A DNA stretch of 64,000 nt from Pseudomonadota bacterium (GTDB lineage Bacteria > Pseudomonadota > Alphaproteobacteria > Rhodobacterales > Rhodobacteraceae), in assembly GCA_020161615.1 (NCBI GenBank), contig JAIUPD010000002.1:186001-250000 (forward strand), written 5' to 3'. Positions 25,623-33,474 of this stretch are shown here, one piece after another. Positions within the stretch are counted from its first letter, which is position 1. Each line of letters starts with the position of its first letter. Both the position numbers and the translations under genes were made by a program. Under the pieces are notes generated by a model. It did no database searches, was not told where the DNA came from, and saw only the letters and a list, made by a program, of their open reading frames with translations.

Positions 25623-26150
25623 TCAGTGGCCGTGGCCGGCCGAGGGCGCGACGACCATCACGCCCGGCGCGGGGCCTTCCAGGTCATGGGCATCCTGCCC
25701 CTCGGCCGGGATCTCGATCCAGCGCTCGGCCCCATTCGCGCATTCCTGCACCACGGGGATGTAAAGCATCTGGTCCAACGGCACGGTGTCGGTGACGCGG
25801 GCGCGGAACACGAATTCGTCGTAATGGGCGTTGGGCAACTCGCCCGACCAGACGATCTCGCGCACGCCCTCGGTCAGGGTCCGGCCGTAATATTCGTAGG
25901 GCTGGGCATAGGCGCCCGTCACCGTTTCGAGCTGCCATCCGGCATGGACCATGGGTTGGGCCGCGATCAGTCCTTCAGGGATCTGCACGCGGACACGCAG
26001 GGTCGCCTCGCCCTCGCAGCCATGGCCGACGCGGATGGTCAGGCGGGCGGTTTCGCCCTGGACGACCTGCGTTTCGGCAAAGGTCGCATGGGCCGAGGCC
26101 TGGGTCGCGAGCGACAGACTCAGGGCGGCGGCGGTCATCAGGAGTTTCAT
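25623..26150 (-). CDS. YcnI/DUF1775 copper-binding protein
   Basis: DUF1775 (YcnI-like) periplasmic protein of 175 residues. Signal cleavage after ASA leaves H20 at the mature N-terminus (HATFAETQV), as in the Bacillus YcnI domain, where this His is a copper ligand. The VRVQIPEGLIAAQPMVHAGWQLE and DEFVFRARVTDTV segments are family signatures. The C-terminus ends in GHGH. YcnI proteins act as periplasmic copper chaperones beside CopC-CopD proteins, as here. No membrane anchor is seen. Confidence 0.85.
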   Translation of the reverse strand: MKLLMTAAALSLSLATQASAHATFAETQVVQGETARLTIRVGHGCEGEATLRVRVQIPEGLIAAQPMVHAGWQLETVTGAYAQPYEYYGRTLTEGVREIVWSGELPNAHYDEFVFRARVTDTVPLDQMLYIPVVQECANGAERWIEIPAEGQDAHDLEGPAPGVMVVAPSAGHGH

Positions 26151-26307
26151 TGGTGGGTCCTTGTTGCTGTGCGGAAGGGCGCCCGGGGACCGGGCGACGC
26201 CGTTGAGGGGGGAAAGGGCCCGCCCGACGCTGCGGCGCAGCCGTGCCCGGGCGGGCAGTGACAGCGGATCCAAGGGAACGCAGAAAGATCCGCCGTGACG
26301 GCGCGGT

Positions 26308-26386
26308 CCCGCAACGCGGGAAGGCGCCGGCATGCCATCGCTGCCGAAGGGTGCCGGCAGCGCGTCCGCCACCGGAAAACCGGTGG
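26308..26386. other. cluster of GC-rich hairpins in the DUF2946-YcnI gap
   Basis: The 252-bp gap (26151-26402) has no convincing gene. It contains TCCCGC-AAC-GCGGGA (26307-26321), CGCTGCCG/CGGCAGCG with an 8-nt loop (26339-26362), and CCACCGG-AAAA-CCGGTGG (26369-26386). On the minus strand these lie after the DUF2946 stop and before YcnI. They may end or stabilise one transcript, or form a structured leader. Confidence 0.5.
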
Positions 26387-26402
26387 GGCGGGGTAGACGG
26401 GA

Positions 26403-26756
26403 TCAGGCGGAGGGTGGCCCGCGCGAGGGGGGCGGCGCGGCCTCGGTCGAGGCCAGAAGATGGCGCGCCGCGACCGGGGGCTGCACACGGAAGGTCAGCT
26501 CGGCCGGGGCGGCGGCGCCCTCGATTGCCGCTGCCAGATAGAGCCCGGCGACCAGATGGCAGACCGGGCACGAGGCATCGGCGCGGGGCGCGCCTTCATC
26601 GTCAGTGACGCAGAATTCGGCGCCATAAAGCTGGGCGAATTGCGCCCGCTCCAGGTCGCTGGCCGATGCGAAGCGATGCCCGAACCCCGCCATGGCCAGC
26701 GCCATCGCGAAGACAAGAACCAGCCCGCGGGCCAGAAGGGGGACGCGCCGCATCAT
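26403..26756 (-). CDS. DUF2946-type small membrane/secreted protein
   Basis: Protein of 117 residues with an N-terminal hydrophobic signal or anchor (LARGLVLVFAMALAMAGFGH), a CPVC pair (63-66) in an ASCPVCHL context, and a Pro/Ala-rich tail. This layout matches DUF2946, often found beside copper-transport genes. The start at 26756 is chosen; a start seven codons upstream is possible. It heads the copper cluster and is divergent from the cobalamin riboswitch. Confidence 0.7.
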   Translation of the reverse strand: MMRRVPLLARGLVLVFAMALAMAGFGHRFASASDLERAQFAQLYGAEFCVTDDEGAPRADASCPVCHLVAGLYLAAAIEGAAAPAELTFRVQPPVAARHLLASTEAAPPPSRGPPSA

Positions 26757-26889
26757 GCGCCTTCTTACCGCGCCCATCGGGTCGCGCAAGCCGTGATCTG
26801 CCGCCTGCGCCGTCCCGCCGCATCGGGCGATGCCCGGCGGCGCCGGGCCATCGAGGGCTTGCCAAGCCCATTCCCGACCGCTACGCATC

Positions 26890-27068
26890 GCCTGTCGGTT
26901 CCCGCAAGGGATCAAAAGGGAATTCGCCGCCGGTCCGCCGGCGAACCGAAACTGCCCCCGCAACTGTAGGCGGTGAGCGCGCAGCAACGAGCCACTGTGA
27001 TCCGGTCCGCCGGGACATGGGAAGGCGCTGCAAGCCACGATCCGCCAGTCAGGAGACCTGCCGACATC
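26890..27068 (+). promoter_or_regulatory. cobalamin (adenosylcobalamin-type) riboswitch
   Basis: All conserved blocks are present in order: AACTGCCCCCGCAACTGTA (26949-26967), GCCACTG (26991-26997), GGGAAGGCG (27019-27027) and the B12 box AGTCAGGAGACCTGCC (27047-27062). The 5' limit is approximate. It lies about 200 nt upstream of an ABC substrate-binding protein start on the same strand, so corrinoid excess should repress this operon. Confidence 0.95.
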
Positions 27069-27162
27069 GTCAGCAACGCGGCCCGGGCGGGGTGTCCGGG
27101 GAGATGTCTCATGGTGTTTTCCCCCGCGCACGCGAGCCGGCGTGCCATTGCCAGCCCCGAAC

Positions 27163-27255
27163 CCTCTGCCCCCGGGGCAGAGGCGGGGGTCAGCCACGGG
27201 ACGGGCCAGGTGCTCTGCCCCTTCGATCGCCCTCCGGCCCTTTTCCCAACCGGAG
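27163..27255 (+). promoter_or_regulatory. expression-platform hairpins with Shine-Dalgarno sequestration
   Basis: CCTCTGCCCC/GGGGCAGAGG (27163-27183) is a 10-bp snap-back stem. CTCCGG (27232-27237) pairs with CCGGAG (27250-27255), which contains the GGAG ribosome-binding site 7 nt before the ATG at 27263. No U-tract follows, so translational rather than transcriptional control by the riboswitch is suggested. Confidence 0.6.
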
Positions 27256-27262
27256 ACATTCC

Positions 27263-28294
27263 ATGCCGATCCTTCCCCTGATCCATCGCCGCACCTTGCG
27301 CGTGGCGCTCATGGCGGCCCCCCTTGTCGCGACGCTGCCCGCGCTGGCTCAGACGGCCTATCCGCTGCATCTGTCGAATTGCGGCGTCGACCTGACTTTC
27401 GAGGCGGCGCCGCAGAGCGTGGTGAGCGTGGGCCAGGCCGCCACCGAAATCCTCTATGCCCTGGATCTGGGCGACCGGGTGCTCGGCACCTCGGTCTGGT
27501 TCTCGTCCGTGCTGCCGCAGTTCGAGGCGGTGAACGCCAGCGTGCCGCGCCTTGCCGACAACGATCCCAGCTTTGAGAGCGTGGTCTCGCTGCGCCCGGG
27601 GCTGGTGGCGGTGCAATACGAATGGCACATCGGCCCGCAAGGCATCGTCGCCACCCGTGAGCAATTCGCCGATCTCGGCATCCCGACCTATACGCTGCCC
27701 TCGGATTGCGTCGGCAAGGACAATTCCACCGGATCCGACGGAACGCGGCTGGATCTGTACAGCATGGACAGCCTCTATCAGGGCATCGAGGAACTGGCGC
27801 AGATCTTCGACGTGCCCGAGCGTGGCACGGCGATGGTCGCCGCCCTGCGCGAGCGCGAGGCGGCGGCCATCGCCGCGGCCGAGGCGCTGGCGCTCGAGGA
27901 TGCCTCGGCGGTTTTCTGGTTCTCCTCGGCCGAGATGGATATCGACCCCTATGTCGCGGGCCAGGGTGGCGCGCCGGCCTACATGATGCAGGCGCTCGGC
28001 CTGCGCAATGTGGTGGAAAGCAACGAGGAATGGCCCGTGGTCGCCTGGGAGACCATCGCCCGCGCCAACCCTTCGGTCATCGTGCTGGCCCGCATGGATC
28101 GCCGCCGGTTCGAGGCCGACGACATCGAGCGCAAGCTGGAGTTCCTGCGCACCGATCCGGTGGCGAGCCAAATGGAGGCGGTGCGCGAGGGCCGGATCGT
28201 GATCCTTGACGCGCATGGCATGGACCCGTCGATCCGCAACATCGACGCGCTGGAAACCCTCTCTGCCGCGCTGGCCGGGTTCGATCTGCAATGA
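27263..28294 (+). CDS. FecB/BtuF-type ABC substrate-binding protein
   Basis: Class III periplasmic binding protein of 343 residues. The signal peptide ends after LAQT (about 30). The SVVSVGQAATEILYALDLGDRVLGT and PNPSVIVLARMDRR-like segments are typical of iron-chelate or cobalamin binders; an NDPSFESVVSLRPGLVAV block lies between. The riboswitch upstream argues for a corrinoid, cobalt or functionally linked ligand, but the protein is not close enough to classical BtuF to be sure. Its stop overlaps the permease start (ATGA). Confidence 0.85.
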   Translation: MPILPLIHRRTLRVALMAAPLVATLPALAQTAYPLHLSNCGVDLTFEAAPQSVVSVGQAATEILYALDLGDRVLGTSVWFSSVLPQFEAVNASVPRLADNDPSFESVVSLRPGLVAVQYEWHIGPQGIVATREQFADLGIPTYTLPSDCVGKDNSTGSDGTRLDLYSMDSLYQGIEELAQIFDVPERGTAMVAALREREAAAIAAAEALALEDASAVFWFSSAEMDIDPYVAGQGGAPAYMMQALGLRNVVESNEEWPVVAWETIARANPSVIVLARMDRRRFEADDIERKLEFLRTDPVASQMEAVREGRIVILDAHGMDPSIRNIDALETLSAALAGFDLQ

Positions 28295-29331
28295 CCCGCC
28301 GGGCCGCCCTTTCGGCGCTGGCTGTCCCCGTGCTGGCACACGCGGGGCTGGGGGCGGTCCTTCTGGCGCTGGCGGTCCTCGTCGGTGTCACCATCGGCGA
28401 GGTGGCGCTGCCGCTGGGGCTGGTCGGCGACCTGCTGGCGGTGAAGCTGCTGGGGGCCGAGCGCGCGCTCGATCCCATCGACGCGGGCATCCTGTGGAGC
28501 TATCGCCTGCCCCGCACGCTGGTCGCCGCCGCCTGCGGCGCGGGGCTGGCGCTGTCGGGCGTGGTGCTGCAGGCCCTGGTCCGCAACGCGCTGGCCGATC
28601 CCTATCTTCTGGGCGTCTCGGCCGGGGCGGGGGCGGGGGCGGTTGCCGTCACGCTGCTGGGCCTCGGCGGCGGCGCCATCGGACTTTCGGCCGGGGCCTT
28701 CGGCGGCGCGGCTTCGGCCTTCCTGATCGTGGCGCTGCTGGCAAAGGCGGCGGGCGGCGGACCCGCCCAACTGGTGCTGGCGGGCATCGCCGGATCGCAG
28801 CTGTTCAACGCGCTGACCTCGTTCTTCATCGCCAAATCGGCCAATGCCGAACAGGCGCGGGGTCTGATGTTCTGGCTGCTGGGCAACCTGTCGGGCGTGC
28901 GATGGCCCGATGTCTCGCTGGCGCTGCCGGTGGTGGGTCTGGGTTTCCTCGTCTGCCTGGCCCATGTCCGCCCGCTCGATGCCTTTTCCTTCGGCTCGGG
29001 CGCCGCAGCTTCGCTGGGCATCGCCGTGCGCCGGGTGCAACTGGTGCTGATCGCGGCTGTCACGCTGATGACCGCGACGCTGGTCAGCCTGGTCGGATCC
29101 ATCGGCTTCGTGGGACTGGTGATCCCGCATGCCATGCGCTTTCTCGTCGGCCCGCGGCACGCCCGGCTCATCCCGGCCTCGGCGCTGGCCGGCGCGGTGT
29201 TCCTGATCGCCGCCGATATCGCCTCGCGCGTGCTGATCCCGGGTCAGGTCGTGCCGATCGGCGTGGTCACCGCCCTGGTCGGTGCCCCCGGCTTCGCCCT
29301 GATCCTGATCCGCAACCGGAGGCGATCATGA
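28291..29331 (+). CDS. FecCD/BtuC-type ABC permease
   Basis: Permease of 346 residues with about ten hydrophobic helices. Key segments are SYRLPRTLVAAACGAGLALSG, ALADPYLLGVSAGAGAGAV and VGSIGFVGLVIPHAMRFLVG, the last being the ATPase-coupling loop. A single permease gene implies a homodimer, as in BtuCD and FhuB-less systems. It overlaps both neighbours by four bases. Confidence 0.92.
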   Translation: MTRRAALSALAVPVLAHAGLGAVLLALAVLVGVTIGEVALPLGLVGDLLAVKLLGAERALDPIDAGILWSYRLPRTLVAAACGAGLALSGVVLQALVRNALADPYLLGVSAGAGAGAVAVTLLGLGGGAIGLSAGAFGGAASAFLIVALLAKAAGGGPAQLVLAGIAGSQLFNALTSFFIAKSANAEQARGLMFWLLGNLSGVRWPDVSLALPVVGLGFLVCLAHVRPLDAFSFGSGAAASLGIAVRRVQLVLIAAVTLMTATLVSLVGSIGFVGLVIPHAMRFLVGPRHARLIPASALAGAVFLIAADIASRVLIPGQVVPIGVVTALVGAPGFALILIRNRRRS

Positions 29332-30089
29332 GGATCGAGGCGCAGAACCTCGGCTGGCGCGAGATCGTGCAGGGCGTGTCGTGCGAGATCCGCCCGGGCG
29401 AGACTTTCGGGCTGGTCGGGCCGAACGGTTCGGGCAAATCGACGCTGCTGCGGCTTTTGGCCGGGCTGATGCCGCGGGCGGCGGGCGAGGTCAGGCTCGA
29501 TGGCGTGCCGCTGGCGCAGTTGAGCCGCCGCCAGATCGCCCAGCGCGTCGCCCTGGTCGAGCAATTCGCCGACACGGGCGAGGCGCTCAGCGTCCGCGAC
29601 GCGGTGGAGCTGGGCCGCACGCCCTGGCTGTCGCCGCTGTCGCCCTTCGGCCCCGAGGATACGCAGATCGTTGAACGGGCGCTGGCCGCCGTGGGCATGG
29701 AGGAGATGGCGGCGCGCGCCTGGGCCACGCTGTCGGGCGGCGAACGGCAGCGGGTGCATATCGCCCGGGCCCTGGCGCAAGAGCCGCGGGTGCTGATCCT
29801 CGACGAGCCGACCAATCACCTCGACATCCACCACCAGCTGGCGCTGCTGGGGCTGGTGGCAGGACTGCCGGTGACAGTGGTGATGGCACTCCACGACCTC
29901 AATCAGGCGATGATGTGCGACCGGCTGGGCGTCATGTCCGAGGGGCGGATGGTCGCCTGCGGCCCGCCCGCCGAGGTGCTGACGACCGACACGCTGGCCC
30001 GCATCTTCCGCGTCCGCGCGCAACCGATGATCGACCCGAGCGACGGCTCGACCCTGTTTCGCTTTCTGCCGATGGAGCCCTCCCCATGA
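29328..30089 (+). CDS. ABC transporter ATP-binding protein (BtuD/FepC type)
   Basis: ATPase of 253 residues: Walker A GPNGSGKST (31-39), signature LSGGERQR (about 139), Walker B VLILDEPTNHLD (about 160) and switch His in MALHDLNQAM (about 194). The start at 29328 is set by the ATGA overlap with the permease. The stop overlaps the pseudoazurin start in the same way. Confidence 0.93.
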   Translation: MRIEAQNLGWREIVQGVSCEIRPGETFGLVGPNGSGKSTLLRLLAGLMPRAAGEVRLDGVPLAQLSRRQIAQRVALVEQFADTGEALSVRDAVELGRTPWLSPLSPFGPEDTQIVERALAAVGMEEMAARAWATLSGGERQRVHIARALAQEPRVLILDEPTNHLDIHHQLALLGLVAGLPVTVVMALHDLNQAMMCDRLGVMSEGRMVACGPPAEVLTTDTLARIFRVRAQPMIDPSDGSTLFRFLPMEPSP

Positions 30090-30502
30090 TCCGTCTTGCC
30101 CTGCTGCTCAGCGCCCTCGCCGCGCCGGTTCTGGCCGAAACCCATGAGGTGCGGATGTACTCCCGCTCGGATTCCGGTCCGATGCTCTATGAACCCTCGT
30201 TCCTGCGCATCGAACCGGGCGACAGCGTGCGCTTCCTGCCCACCCAGCCCGGCCACAACGCGGCCACCATCGACGGCATGCTGCCCGAAGGCGCCGAGCC
30301 CTTCCGCAGCCGGATCAACGAGGATGTCACCGTGACCCTGACGGTACCCGGTCTTTACGGCATCAAATGCAGCCCGCATTTCGCGATGGGCATGGTCATG
30401 GTGATCGAGGTCGGCGAGGGCGCGGCGCGCGACCTGCCGGAGGACCTGCCGCCCCGCGCCCGCCAGCGGTTCGAGGCGATCCTGGAAGCGGCGGCGCCGT
30501 GA
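30086..30502 (+). CDS. pseudoazurin (blue copper protein)
   Basis: Type I copper protein of 138 residues with a signal peptide cleaved after LAE (about 18). The four copper ligands are present with pseudoazurin spacing: H57 (PGHN), then C95, H98 and M103 in KCSPHFAMGM. Pseudoazurin normally carries electrons to periplasmic nitrite or nitrous oxide reductases. Here it is the fourth gene of a riboswitch-led ABC importer, joined by an ATGA overlap, and no denitrification gene is in view, which is unusual. Confidence 0.92.
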   Translation: MIRLALLLSALAAPVLAETHEVRMYSRSDSGPMLYEPSFLRIEPGDSVRFLPTQPGHNAATIDGMLPEGAEPFRSRINEDVTVTLTVPGLYGIKCSPHFAMGMVMVIEVGEGAARDLPEDLPPRARQRFEAILEAAAP

Positions 30503-31263
30503 GAACGAACCACGATCTGATCGAGGATATCCGCGCCTATTGGTCGGAACGCTCGCGCAGTTTCGACGCGGATTTCGGCCATGGCATCGCCCCGGGGGCC
30601 GAGGCCCTCGCCTGGGCCGCCCCGATGCGCGCCCATCTGCCCCCGGCCCCGGCCGAGGTGCTGGAACTGGCCTGCGGCACGGGTGAGGTCACGCGGCTGG
30701 TGCATGACCTCGGCCATCATGTGACGGCGCTGGATTTCTCGGAGGCCATGCTGGGCGTCGCCCGGGCGAAGCACGCGGGCAAGCCGCGGCTCAGGTTCCT
30801 GATGGCCGATGCCGGGCGGACGATGGAGCCCGACGCGCGCTATGACGCGATCCTCTGCCGTCATCTGGTCTGGACCCTGAGCGAGCCCGAGGCGGCCTTT
30901 GCCGATTGGTTCAGGATCCTGACACCGGGCGGGCGGCTGCTGATCTATGACGGCAACTGGGCCCGGCCCGCGCCCGGCGGGCGCTGGGCGGCGGCGGCTC
31001 TCAGGGTGTGGGAGCGGGTCGCCGGGGGCTCGTCGCTCGATCCGCAGATGACGGCGGCGCATCAGGACATCATGCGCCGCCTGCCCTTCGGCGCGGGGCT
31101 GACCTATGACCGGCTCGCCCCGATGCTGGAGGCCGCAGGCTTTCGCGAGCTCCAGCGCCTCTCGCACGCCCCCATCGCCCGCGCCCAGCGGCAGGGCTGC
31201 GGGCTGAGGAACAACCTGAAGACCCGCGTCTACGACCGGTTCATCCTGGTGGCGCGGAAATAG
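30499..31263 (+). CDS. class I SAM-dependent methyltransferase
   Basis: Methyltransferase of 254 residues beginning with GTG that overlaps the pseudoazurin stop (GTGA). Motif I VLELACGTGEVT (54-65), motif II ALDFSEAM and motif III DAILCRHLVWTLSEPEAAF are the methyltransferase-11/25 pattern. A C-terminal region of about 60 residues is not diagnostic. The substrate is unknown; a small molecule linked to the imported ligand is a reasonable guess. The gene ends 1 bp from the convergent thioesterase. Confidence 0.85.
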   Translation: MRTNHDLIEDIRAYWSERSRSFDADFGHGIAPGAEALAWAAPMRAHLPPAPAEVLELACGTGEVTRLVHDLGHHVTALDFSEAMLGVARAKHAGKPRLRFLMADAGRTMEPDARYDAILCRHLVWTLSEPEAAFADWFRILTPGGRLLIYDGNWARPAPGGRWAAAALRVWERVAGGSSLDPQMTAAHQDIMRRLPFGAGLTYDRLAPMLEAAGFRELQRLSHAPIARAQRQGCGLRNNLKTRVYDRFILVARK

Positions 31264-31683
31264 TCACGCCCTGACGGGTTCCGGCGTGGCGGTGTTGAAC
31301 GTACCGCGGCCGAGCGCGTAGACACTGCCCTCGGCGTCGCGGATCGTGACATCGGCCACCCCCAGCGTGCGGCCGATGCGCCGGGCCTCGGCCTCGGCGT
31401 AAAGGTCGCAGCGGGCGGGGGATTTCAGGTAATCGACCCGCAGGTTCGCGGTGGGCGTGGGCTGACCCTTGACCACCGAACAGGCCATAGTCCCGGCCAC
31501 GTCGATCAGGCTGGCGATGATCCCGCCGTGATAGGTGCCCGCCCTGGCGAAGAGCGTATAGGCCTCGCGATAGGGCAGTTTCAGGGTCAGGCGGCCGTCA
31601 GGCTCGACGCTCACCACCTCCATTTCCAGGAATTTGTGAAACTCGGCCCGGGCCAGCAGCGCCCGCAATTGATCGGCGTTCAT
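31264..31683 (-). CDS. PaaI-family hotdog thioesterase
   Basis: Hotdog-fold protein of 139 residues. The core GTYHGGIIASLIDVAGTMA (about 49-67) carries the usual helix with H and D of PaaI/YdiI-type acyl-CoA thioesterases. The start at 31683 (MNADQLRAL) is 17 bp after dctM and gives the family length. As the last gene of the catabolic operon it may recycle CoA from dead-end acyl-CoAs. Confidence 0.85.
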   Translation of the reverse strand: MNADQLRALLARAEFHKFLEMEVVSVEPDGRLTLKLPYREAYTLFARAGTYHGGIIASLIDVAGTMACSVVKGQPTPTANLRVDYLKSPARCDLYAEAEARRIGRTLGVADVTIRDAEGSVYALGRGTFNTATPEPVRA

Positions 31684-31700
31684 GGTGTCTTTCTCGTTGG

Positions 31701-33002
31701 TCAGTTTGACAGGGTTTGCGGCAGCCACAGCACGACGCCGGGGAAGAGGATCAGCACCGCCATCACGCCCATCTCGGCCAGCAGGAACCAGCCGACGCCG
31801 CGGAAGATGGTGGTCAGGGGAATGTGCGGCGGCGTCACCGATTTGGCAGCGAAGACATTGAGGCCCACGGGCGGGGTCAGCAGCCCGATCTCGATCAGCT
31901 TGACGATGATGATCCCCAGCCAGATCAGATCGAAGCCCTGCTGCTCGAAGGTCGGCAGAAGCACCGCGACCGACAGCAGCATGACGCCGAACGGATCCAG
32001 TACCATTCCCATGAGGACGAACAGCAGGGTCGAGCCCAGGATCAGCAGGAGCGGCGAGACCGACCAGCCATCGACCAGCGCCGCCAGCGCATCGGGCATG
32101 CCAGTCAGCGCCATGGTCCGGGTCAGCAGGAAGGCGGCCATGGCGACGGCGATGATCGCCGCCGTCTGCCGTGTCGCCTCGGCCAGCGCGTCGACAAGGC
32201 CGCCCCAGCCGAAGTCCTTCTGCGGCAGGGCCAGGATCAGCGCGCAGATCATGCCGACCGCCCCCGCCTCGTTCGGCGAGAAGAGGCCGCGGTAAATCCC
32301 CGCCAGGATCACCAGCGCCAGCAGCGGCAGCGCCAGCACCCGCCAGCTGAGCGGCGGACGCGGCTGGTTGCGGGCGGGCGGTGGCGCCAGGCTTGGGTTC
32401 AGATGGCAGCGGATCATGATCATCGCCGCATAGGCGAAGGCGGTCAGCAGCCCCGGCACGATCCCGGCGAAAAAGAGCTTCGCCACCGAGGTTTCCGACA
32501 GGATCCCGTAGACGATCAGCGGGATCGAGGGCGGGATCAGCGCGGCCAGCGTCCCGGCCGAGGCGACGGTCGCCGTGGCCAGCCCCGGGTCGTAGCCGCT
32601 GCGCAGCATCTGCGGCACCGCCATCCGGCCCAAAGCCACGGTCGAAGCCATGCTCGACCCCGACACCGCGCCGAAGCCCGCGCCGGTGAGGTTCGTGGCG
32701 ACCGCCAGCCCCCCGGGCGCCCGGCGCAGCCAATGCTCGGCCAGCGCCATGATCTCCTCGGCCAGGCCCGAGCGGGTGATCACCGCGCCCATGGCCAGGA
32801 ACAGCGGCACGGCGGCGAATTCCCAGCTGGCGGCGAATTCGAAGGGCAGCCGCGCGGTCAGGGACAGGGCGGCGGGCAGGGGCAGGATGGCAGCGGCGCC
32901 CGCGAAGGCGGCCAGACCCAGCGCCAGCGCGACGGGCAGGCGCAGCAGCGTCAGCCCTACCGCGCCCAGAAGGACGGCGACGCCGATCTCAACGGGGGAC
33001 AT
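31701..33002 (-). CDS. dctM: TRAP transporter large permease (DctM), second system
   Basis: TRAP 12-TM permease of 433 residues. Family segments include AAVPLFLAMGAVITRSGLAEEIM, GAGFGAVSGSSMASTVALG, LAALIPPSIPLIVYGIL and LIEIGLLTPPVGLNVFAAKS. It starts inside the end of dctQ (14-bp overlap). Its binding protein gene lies 5 kb away at the head of the same operon, with four enzyme genes between. Confidence 0.92.
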   Translation of the reverse strand: MSPVEIGVAVLLGAVGLTLLRLPVALALGLAAFAGAAAILPLPAALSLTARLPFEFAASWEFAAVPLFLAMGAVITRSGLAEEIMALAEHWLRRAPGGLAVATNLTGAGFGAVSGSSMASTVALGRMAVPQMLRSGYDPGLATATVASAGTLAALIPPSIPLIVYGILSETSVAKLFFAGIVPGLLTAFAYAAMIMIRCHLNPSLAPPPARNQPRPPLSWRVLALPLLALVILAGIYRGLFSPNEAGAVGMICALILALPQKDFGWGGLVDALAEATRQTAAIIAVAMAAFLLTRTMALTGMPDALAALVDGWSVSPLLLILGSTLLFVLMGMVLDPFGVMLLSVAVLLPTFEQQGFDLIWLGIIIVKLIEIGLLTPPVGLNVFAAKSVTPPHIPLTTIFRGVGWFLLAEMGVMAVLILFPGVVLWLPQTLSN

Positions 33003-33474
33003 GGCGGCCTCCGCGGAACAGGCGGATCAGCGCGGCCATCGCCAGCAGGGCGAAACCCGCCGTCACCGCGACCTTGCCGGGCCAGCCGGGGATCGCGATG
33101 CTGCCGATCTCGATCCGTTCGCCGATGCGCAGGGCGCGGGCGGCAAGGCCGGCGGTCTTCCAGGCCAGCGCCCCGGCGGTGAGCGCCAGCGCCAGTTCGA
33201 TCAGCCGGTCGAGGAGGCGCAGCGCCCCGGGCGGCAGCCAATGCGCGATCAGGTCGACGCGGATCTCGGCGCCCGCGTGGTAATGGCCCGCCAGCGCGCC
33301 GAAGACGATCAGCGGCATGTAGAGCTTGGCCACCATCTCGGCCGCGCCGCTGATGCCGATCCCGGCCAGTTCGCGCAGCAGGATCGTGGCGCCGACCTGC
33401 AGGATCATCGCCGTCAGCGCCAGGATCGCCACCCCGTCGGCGGCGCGGATCAGCCCGTCCCCCAGCTTATGCAT
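32989..33474 (-). CDS. dctQ: TRAP transporter small permease (DctQ), second system
   Basis: Four-TM protein of 161 residues with the DctQ core GISGAAEMVAKLYMPLIVFGAL and HAGAEIRVDLIAHWLP. Its start overlaps the VOC gene by 8 bp, and its end overlaps dctM by 14 bp, giving tight translational coupling with an enzyme gene upstream. Confidence 0.88.
   Translation of the reverse strand: MHKLGDGLIRAADGVAILALTAMILQVGATILLRELAGIGISGAAEMVAKLYMPLIVFGALAGHYHAGAEIRVDLIAHWLPPGALRLLDRLIELALALTAGALAWKTAGLAARALRIGERIEIGSIAIPGWPGKVAVTAGFALLAMAALIRLFRGGRHVPR

Noticed and set aside
26666-27262. Upstream in-frame extension of the riboswitch-controlled binding protein
   Set aside because: It would translate the riboswitch itself and skip the signal peptide start at 27263, which has a good ribosome-binding site.
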